From positions 1-36,370 of the forward strand of contig MSJI02000638.1 of the NCBI GenBank assembly GCA_001931905.2: 36,370 nucleotides of DNA. The letters are read 5' to 3'. Under the pieces are notes generated by a model. It was not told where the DNA came from. It made no database searches and saw nothing but the letters and a program-made list of their open reading frames with translations. Positions 30,418 to 36,370 of the stretch are shown in pieces. Position 1 is the first letter of the stretch, and each line of letters begins with the position of its first letter. The stretch is from Cladosporium sp. IMV 00045 (taxonomy: Eukaryota; Ascomycota; Dothideomycetes; Cladosporiales; Cladosporiaceae). A program made the translations under genes and the position numbers.

Positions 30418-31509
30418 TTACAAGCCATCCCCGGGAAACCAAGGACTCATCCATCGCTCGTCCATATCGTCGCCTTTCTGGTAGAACCTAAGATCAGTGC
30501 TCAGCCGGATCTTTGCCTGCTCAGATTGATTGACGGTTGCGGTGTGTACCATGAACGGATCATGAAAGACGACATCACCAGCCTCGTAATCAGCAATGAG
30601 CCACCTGCGTCCCTGGCCGACCTTGTCTGTGTAGCTCATAGCATCCTCTGTGATGACGCCTCCAGCAGCCATGTTGACGTTGTAGGCGCTGATCCTCTGG
30701 TCTGGTGTAAATTGAGCTGCTCTGGTATTGAAGTCATCCTCGGTTTCCTTCCCGATTTTGGAGGAATCCTCGAGATATGCAAGGCCACCACCGTCCATGG
30801 CGATGTCCCCTGCAATGTTGTTAGAACAATCCTTTGCCCATAGTAGAGCTGGAAACTTACCGATCGGTACCCAAGCGGTTAGGAAATCGCTCTCTCCTAC
30901 ACGAAGGAAGATCTTGTCGTAATGAATCCCAGTGCTTTTGGCTTTCGGAACTGAATGCCTAAGCAACGTTCGAGTGCAAAGCACATCCTCCTTCCATTGC
31001 ATGAACTCTTTGATGAAGTTCCTCAGCGCTGGGTGTTCGAGGAAAGCGAGATACTCAGGAGCATGGTGTGCTTCAAGACACTTTTGCGTGACTGCATCCA
31101 GTCTGTCCTCGCTGACAGATCCAATTCCAGCAGCTGCATCAGGTTCTATGGAAGTGTTGAAGATTCCGTCGCGAGGGTTACTGCCGGGTTTCAGCATCCC
31201 TGCCTCTTCCATCTTCTTGAAGTAGCTGATGAGCTGTCAATATCTTTCTGCGTTTTATCTGCTGAAAGAGGCCTACCTTTCGCGAACGTCAAGTACGTCC
31301 TCTCTTGGGATAAGATTCTTGACAAAGATATAGCCCGTTTCTTCCATCTTCTGTCGCATCTCTTCAAGAGGCGCATCTTTGGATGTTGGCTGCATCAAGC
31401 CGACCTTTTGATAATCAAGATGGTCTCCGTTATTGAACGCCATGCCCAAAGGCAGACCTGTCTTGATTGTCAAATTGACATCGTCGCATTCTTGTTTTGT
31501 CAAAATCAT
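30418..31509 (-). CDS. Phytanoyl-CoA dioxygenase (PhyH) family oxygenase
   Basis: The model is complement join(30418..30809, 30861..31225, 31277..31509), 329 aa. The family uses Fe(II) and 2-oxoglutarate. The iron triad is visible: His179-x-Asp181 in GIHYDKIFLR and the distal His288 in HDPFMVHTATVN. Arg301 in IRLSTDLRF is placed to bind 2-oxoglutarate. Intron 1 (51 nt, GTAGGC, CATCAG) joins VRE to SYFKKM. Intron 2 (30810-30860, 51 nt) has GTAAGT, a CTAAC branch and GCAG, yields WVPIGDIAMDGGGLAYLED, and has no in-frame stop. No targeting signal is seen, so a cytosolic enzyme is likely. Substrate is unknown; fungal members act in secondary metabolism and in catabolism. It lies between the glycanase and the second transporter, divergent from the latter. 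Confidence 0.88.
30810..30860 (-). other. Stop-free 51-nt intron in the PhyH gene
   Basis: Perfect donor GTAAGT, branch TTCTAAC and acceptor TGCAG. It is a multiple of three with no stop, so retention inserts 17 residues between the conserved WVPIG and DIAMDGGG. Confidence 0.85.
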
Positions 31510-32451
31510 TGTCGAAGCTTCAGTATTGATACTGGCACGGCAGGGAGTTTGAGGAATTGGTGAGCGTCAAATATGTGTCGTCTGTAATTCGTGAGGCAGT
31601 CTGACTGGCCTTTATCTGCTCTTTCGTTGTGGAGTTCTCGGGCCTACTGCAAAAGAGACATGTCGGGCACACCTTCACACAAGCAGAGGTCATCGAGGGT
31701 TGCCACATGGCGAATGCAGCGGTGATCCAGAGTGCATGATCGACACTCGAGTGCCATCGGAGCGAGCATTGCTTTGGATTCTCCACTTCCCGCAGCCAAG
31801 TATGCAGAGCGTAGCTGTCAGGTGTTTCCGAAGAAAACCTTGCCTCAGTTGAAAGTTAGAAGCAACCTCTGCTTTTGGTATTGCTCTGCTCCGATTAGAA
31901 TCGATATGGTCTAGGTTCCGATGGAGCTGTGAAAGGGATAGCGTCCGATGAGGCTCGGTTAGGGCTAAGCTCTTTGCACACCACGTGGAACCCAAATCCT
32001 ATGGGTCTGTATCTGGAGGTTACCAAGGCGGTTACACCCCGATGATTTCTTGCATTTCGAATTTTTAAGGAAGACTTGAATCATGTATACTTTCTGCTGC
32101 GCCTTGCTGGGTTCTTCTCCGGATTGTAACCCCATGGGTACCCCGCTTGATCGTAACCTTGTTGCAAACCTTGGTTATGTTTTAAGACTTCGGTAACACC
32201 AGACAAGACGGAGCATCTCCTTCCAGCAGTGAGAGCCTCTGGGCCATGGCGCCCACATGCCGCGATGGGGTCCTCATGCCTCTGCCAAGTATACGATGAA
32301 AGTAAAGCGAATGGCCATACAGTAGCTACTTGAGCCGCGGTTCAGCATGCATATATTCGCAGATACCCGCTGTAGGAGATGTCAAGCGAGTACTCAATAC
32401 TTCTTGTGACACATTCAGGCCTTTGGTGTCACATCCGAGTTGTCCTTCAAG
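31510..32451. promoter_or_regulatory. Divergent promoter region between PhyH and second MFS genes
   Basis: 942 bp between two outward-facing genes. It has a palindromic CCGCGG at 32335-32340, about 115 bp before the transporter start, and AT-rich patches around 32060-32100. Several GTAACC/GGTTAC words occur at 32020-32170. No gene is recognised. Confidence 0.45.
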
Positions 32452-34535
32452 ATGGATTTCAACAAAGACAAAACAGCTACCAACCAGGTCGAACAAGTCT
32501 TCGACACAGTACACGAAGAACAACATGACCCCAAGATCGATGCGAACCCGTCCGCTCTTGCGGAGGCACTGCTGGCAAATAAGCCGAAACCTCTGTCGAA
32601 GAACATGTTCAAGCTTTACGGTATCTTGGTTGTTGGTTATATGATCGCGACCATGAATGGTTTCGGTGGGTTTGAGAACTTACTCTGACATGTTCATCAC
32701 TTACAGTGTTGTAGACTCTAGCTTGATGGGTGCTATCAATGCCATGCCATCTTATCAACGAAGCTTCGGGTTGACCGGAGCTGGATCATCGACTGGAATC
32801 ATCTTCATCATCTACAATCTCGGCCAACTCGCAGCGTTCCCGTTTTGTGGCCTGATCGCAGACGGCCTGGGGAGGAAGAAGTGCATTGCAATTGGCTGCT
32901 TCCTGGTCGTGGTCGGAACGGTAGTACAGGTGACTTCAAATACCCAGGGCCACTTCATTGCTGGAAGATTCCTCCTTGGTTTCGGTGCTGCCATTGCATC
33001 AGCCGCAGGTCCAGCTTATATCGCAGAGCTAGCTCATCCAGCCTATCGTGGAATAATGGCAGGGTTCTACAATAACTTTTGGTGGTTCGGTCAGTATCCG
33101 CTTGCTTATCAAATTCACTTTGATCACTAACACTGAATAGGCAACATCATTGCGGGTAAGACAAGTTCTTTCGTTCGGAATCCTTTATGAGCTCATCTCA
33201 CACATGTCAGGCTGGACAACATATGGATCGAACAAGAACCTCACTAGTTCATCTTGGGCATGGCGTACTCCGACCGTGACCCAAGCGGGATTACCACTCA
33301 TCGTCATGGTGAGTATACCCAGTACAAACTCGCAGATAGAATTCTTGGTTTTGACACACCTTAGATCCTAGTCATCTTCTTCCCCGAAAGCCCTCGTTGG
33401 CTTCTTGCAAACGATCGCAACGAAGAGGCAATCAGGGTACTCGCAAAGTATCATGCTGAAGGCGATGAGCAGTCTCTGGTAGTTCGGTTGCAGTATGAGG
33501 AGATCATCCAGGATCTTGCCAAAACGACTGACAAGACAGCTTGGTAAGAAACAATCCGCTCCAGCTACAGCGGTCTTGCTAACGCGGCTTTGACAAATTA
33601 GGTGGGACTATCGAGGTCTTGCCAACACTCGTGGTCGCCGCTATCGCCTTGCCATGGTAATTGCAATGGCTTTCTTCGGACAGTGGAGTGGCAACAATGT
33701 TGTACGTCTATACAATAGCGATTGGCATCCGAGCCATCGGCTAACGGCGTACCAGGTATCATACTTTATGCCGGAAATTTTGAAATCTGCGGGTATTCTC
33801 GACCCAAACAAACAACTCTTGATCAGTGAGTATCTTCCTTTTCTCATTACCCGCGCAAGCCAAACGCTAAACCTTCCAAAAGACGCCATCGCCCCCATCT
33901 TCGCACTGATCGCCTCTGCCTACGGTGCAACTCTGTTGGACAAGAAAGGCCGCAGATGGATGCTCATGTGGGGCATGGTCGGCTCGATCTTCTCCTTCAT
34001 CCTCCTCACAGCCTTCGTGTCCAAGACCGCAGCCGTGCCAAACCTCGCCTACGGTACGATCGTAGCGATCTACTTGTTCATGATCTTCTTCTCCTGGGGA
34101 TGGACTCCGCTGCAGATGCTTTATCCGGTTGAGTGCTTGGAAAACGTCTCGAGAGCTAAAGGCATGGGAGTGAATTATCTTTTCCTCAACATTGCGTAAG
34201 TCCTTGGTACTCTGGAAACAAGTGCAGGCTCCACTGACTAGCAGAACAGTATGGTTGTGAACACATTTGGTGTGTCGATTGCAATCGAGAAGATTGGCTG
34301 GAAGCTCTACCTGATCTATATCTGCTGGCAAGTGATCGAGCTGGTCACGGTGTATCTCTTCTTTCCGGAGGTGAGTAAGAAGCCGAAAGCAATCTTGCCT
34401 ATTACGAGCAGAGTCACTTACGCTTTGCTATTACTTTAGACTGCGGGCAGAAGTATCGAAGAGCTCTCGGAAGTCTTCGACGCCCCGAACCCGGTCAAGG
34501 CGAGCTTGAAGTCAGCGACTGCTGCGGTCGTTTGA
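32452..34535 (+). CDS. MFS sugar transporter, lactose-permease type, ten exons
   Basis: The model is join(32452..32665, 32715..33089, 33141..33155, 33211..33308, 33365..33543, 33602..33701, 33756..33825, 33883..34195, 34250..34370, 34440..34535), 526 aa. Spliced landmarks: ATMNGFDSSLMGAINAM (helix 1), LIADGLGRKK (A-motif), AYIAELAHPAYRG, FFPESPRWL, AWWDYRGL, FGQWSGNNVVSYFMPEIL (helix 7), LLDKKGRRW, YPVECLENVSRAKG and GRSIEELSEVF. This pattern is that of fungal LAC12-like permeases, which carry lactose, galactose or related disaccharides by proton symport. Every intron is 49-69 nt with a GT donor and AG acceptor, and all junctions restore family motifs. Introns 33702-33755 and 33826-33882 are stop-free multiples of three. 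Exon 3 is only 15 nt. The N-terminal 50 residues are hydrophilic. Confidence 0.9.
33141..33155 (+). other. 15-nt micro-exon of the lactose-permease-like gene
   Basis: Five codons' worth (split G, then Asn-Ile-Ile-Ala, split Gly) between a 51-nt and a 55-nt intron. It gives FWWFGNIIAGWTTYG, the expected family sequence. Skipping it would keep the frame and delete five residues of a membrane helix. Confidence 0.8.
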
Positions 34536-34998
34536 GTGTCCGGAGGTTGATTTGGATTGGACGTTTTGATACATGTATTGTTCACGCAATAAATGATCAG
34601 ATGACAACGTTATCCGATGCTTCCACCTAACAATCAAATCAAAAGCCCAGTAGTATCAAAACCAAATCCACCAACAAAAGCTTTCGACACGATTCATCAT
34701 CAAAAGAAAACAACAGCAATCGGAAAATAAACAGTACAATTACTGTACGTACTCTACACAAAGAAACTAAACACCGTCTGTCCCGACAATCTGGCCGGAT
34801 CTGATTTTGCTGAGAAGTGAAAACGAAACGCAACATAAGGGGAAACAAAAAACGAAGAAGAAGTAAGAAACGGAATGATTCCCTGATACCACCCATATGC
34901 CCCCGAAAAATAAAAGAATTTGCTCCGCTGCCCTTGCCCCGATTTAGACCGTTTGATAGTGGAAGAACAGAAAGAGAAGGTTTTCTCGCTCTGTACGT

Positions 34999-35015
34999 AT
35001 GTGTGTGTGTTGTGT
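34999..35015 (+). repeat. GT dinucleotide tract
   Basis: An imperfect (GT)n run, part of a short simple-sequence patch in the intergenic region. Confidence 0.6.
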
Positions 35016-35072
35016 GAGGTTTTTCTGCTTTGCTTTGCAAGAATTGACAGGTGAGAGAGAGACGCCGGTTGT

Positions 35073-35092
35073 GCTTTGCTTTGCTTTGCTTT
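35073..35092 (+). repeat. GCTTT pentanucleotide microsatellite (4 copies)
   Basis: Four perfect tandem GCTTT units. A two-unit stretch of the same motif lies about 45 bp earlier near 35026-35037. Confidence 0.85.
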
Positions 35093-35398
35093 CCAATGAG
35101 GACGTGACGTGATGCGGTCTTGGTTCGGATCCGGATGAATGGTGGTGTGTGCGACTGGTGTGTGTAGGCAGGTTGAGTATGTGTGTTGTCATCTCTTCTT
35201 GTCGTGAAAAATGAAAACAGAAAGTAAAATATCTATATTGCCGTTCTTCTTTTCTTTTTCTTCTCTTGTGTTCGTTAATTGCAACAAAAATAAGCAAAAA
35301 AGGCATCTCAACAAGTAATCAAGAATTCAGATTTGTCCGATTCGCGCCGCTTATGCTGTGTCGGACATTTGTCATATTTTGTTTACAAACAAGAGCAG

Positions 35399-36370
35399 TT
35401 AACCCAGAGCGTTGTCGCGACGCATGTCCCAGCTGGGCTTGAGCTGCGCCGCGAGGTCGTCGCGCGTGCCGACCATCTCAGGCGGAAGGCGAGAGACGCG
35501 GTAGGCGCCGGCGCGCAGGGCATCGGAGTGCAAGTTGGAGATGCCCGAGCGGTTGCTGCGGATGGAGCCGCCGTCGCTCGCTTCGCCGGGGGATCTGATG
35601 CGGCCGGGGGGAGCGAAGTCGAGGGCCGTGAAAGTGCCGGACTTGCGCAGGGCGAAGGGCGAGGGCATGGGTGCGAGCTCGTCGTAGGTTTTGGCGAGGG
35701 GCACGTGGGCTGTTACGCTTGGGCTGAAGGGACGCATGGTGCCGGTGGGGCTGTCGGTGCCACGGCCTGCTTGTCTGTCGCGGTATGAGATGGGAGGGGC
35801 GAAGTCATCGGCGTTGAAGATGGCGGTGTCGTCCTTGAGCAAGTGGGGTGTGGGCAGAGATTTGAGGGGCATGGGAGGCGGGAGAGGTCGCTTGGCTATC
35901 ACGGGTCCGCCGGGTCTGGGACCAAAGCGACCGACGGTTTGAGTTGAGTACTGACGCATGTGAGGACCGCCGACTGGTGTTGCGGCTCCACGAGGGGGAG
36001 GAGTCATTGCACGGCGACCCATGGGCTCGGCGAAAGGCCTGCGAGCGCCCGGGAGAGGGGCTCCAGCTGTGACAAAGCCACCAGTCTCGGGGTCCCAGAT
36101 CGGAGCGTCGGTCAGGTAGTCCAAGTCGTAAGTTTCTTGATACTGAGCGCCGGCAGGCTCGGGCTTGCTGTCATCGAAGTACTCCTTGTAGAACGAGCGG
36201 ATTCTATTGGCACGAGATTCAGGGTTGTCATCGACGACGTTGGTGGGCGGCAGAGGCCTGAGGCCCATGACCGAAAGTCTGTTGTTTGGCACTGATGACT
36301 CGGCGAGGTTGAGTCCCATGACGGACAATCTCTGGTTCTGAACATTGGGCTCCTCGATCATCAACGAAGG
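35399..36370 (-). CDS. Proline-rich SKG6-like fungal protein (N-terminus beyond right edge)
   Basis: The frame is open from the right edge to a TAA at 35399, so 323 codons of the C-terminal part are present. An ATG at 36361 is internal, as the frame continues upstream. Two copies of RLSVMGL lie 18 residues apart. RANRIRSFYKEYFDDSKP is a motif I associate with the cytoplasmic tails of fungal SKG6/AXL2-like single-pass proteins, together with the WDPETGGFVTAG and RRAMTPPPRG segments. The rest is Pro/Arg/Ser-rich and disordered with repeated DDFAPP/LDFAPP. Such proteins are linked to polarised growth in yeasts. The transmembrane helix would be outside the window, so the assignment is tentative. 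Confidence 0.6.
   Translation of the reverse strand, partial: PSLMIEEPNVQNQRLSVMGLNLAESSVPNNRLSVMGLRPLPPTNVVDDNPESRANRIRSFYKEYFDDSKPEPAGAQYQETYDLDYLTDAPIWDPETGGFVTAGAPLPGARRPFAEPMGRRAMTPPPRGAATPVGGPHMRQYSTQTVGRFGPRPGGPVIAKRPLPPPMPLKSLPTPHLLKDDTAIFNADDFAPPISYRDRQAGRGTDSPTGTMRPFSPSVTAHVPLAKTYDELAPMPSPFALRKSGTFTALDFAPPGRIRSPGEASDGGSIRSNRSGISNLHSDALRAGAYRVSRLPPEMVGTRDDLAAQLKPSWDMRRDNALG

Larger units (their letters stand above)
34536..35398. other. Convergent intergenic region, AT-rich with microsatellites
   Basis: 863 bp between the transporter (plus) and the SKG6-like gene (minus). It is strongly A/T-rich at 34620-34910 and T-rich at 35210-35310, consistent with two 3' UTRs. GT and GCTTT repeats lie in the middle. 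No gene is seen. Confidence 0.5.

Noticed and set aside
1..36370. Transposable elements, CRISPR arrays, rRNA or secondary-metabolite core genes
   Set aside because: None of the expected coding motifs, long terminal repeats or regular spacer arrays were seen on reading both strands.

Overview
The window looks like nuclear DNA of a filamentous ascomycete (Pezizomycotina, most likely a dothideomycete). The evidence is short 49-94 nt introns with GTRNGT donors and CTRAC/CTGAC branch sites, widely spaced monocistronic genes on both strands, and families typical of these fungi: a Zn2Cys6 regulator, MFS sugar transporters, a GH30 glycanase, a PQ-loop protein, and a VTC5-type SPX protein. Nothing bacterial, viral or transposon-like was recognised, and no tRNA or rRNA was found. 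All exon models were built by eye from reading frame, splice signals and family conservation.

Positions 1-16 kb are mostly housekeeping. They hold an R3H-SUZ RNA-binding protein (minus, running off the left edge) divergent from a zinc-knuckle/RS protein. After a 2.9 kb gene-poor stretch come a VTC5-like vacuolar SPX protein and an unknown polyQ/acidic protein. The peroxin PEX19 (with a C-terminal CaaX box) is divergent from the SUMO-conjugating enzyme UBC9, and the mitochondrial ABC1/ADCK-type protein MCP2 follows. These genes are intact.

Positions 16-24 kb are more accessory. Two secreted hydrolase-like proteins lie in the same direction: a beta-propeller resembling fungal saponin hydrolases, and an SGNH esterase. 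They are followed by a PQ-loop membrane protein and an F-box gene that appears broken by at least three frameshifts and one stop.

Positions 24-34.5 kb look like a carbohydrate-utilisation cluster: a Zn2Cys6/fungal-specific transcription factor, a divergently transcribed hexose-type MFS transporter, a secreted GH30 endo-beta-1,6-galactanase-like enzyme, a phytanoyl-CoA-dioxygenase-family oxygenase, and a second MFS transporter of the lactose-permease type with nine introns and a 15-nt exon. The promoter shared by the regulator and the first transporter carries clean inverted repeats with CCG/CGG arms, plausible operators for this class of factor. The regulator can be reconstructed over seven exons, but one extra base lies inside its six-cysteine motif. 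The cluster is therefore either losing its regulator or there is a sequencing error.

The right edge (minus) holds the C-terminal part of a proline-rich, SKG6-like fungal protein. A further pattern is four introns whose length is a multiple of three and which contain no stop, so simple ORF calling reads straight through them.
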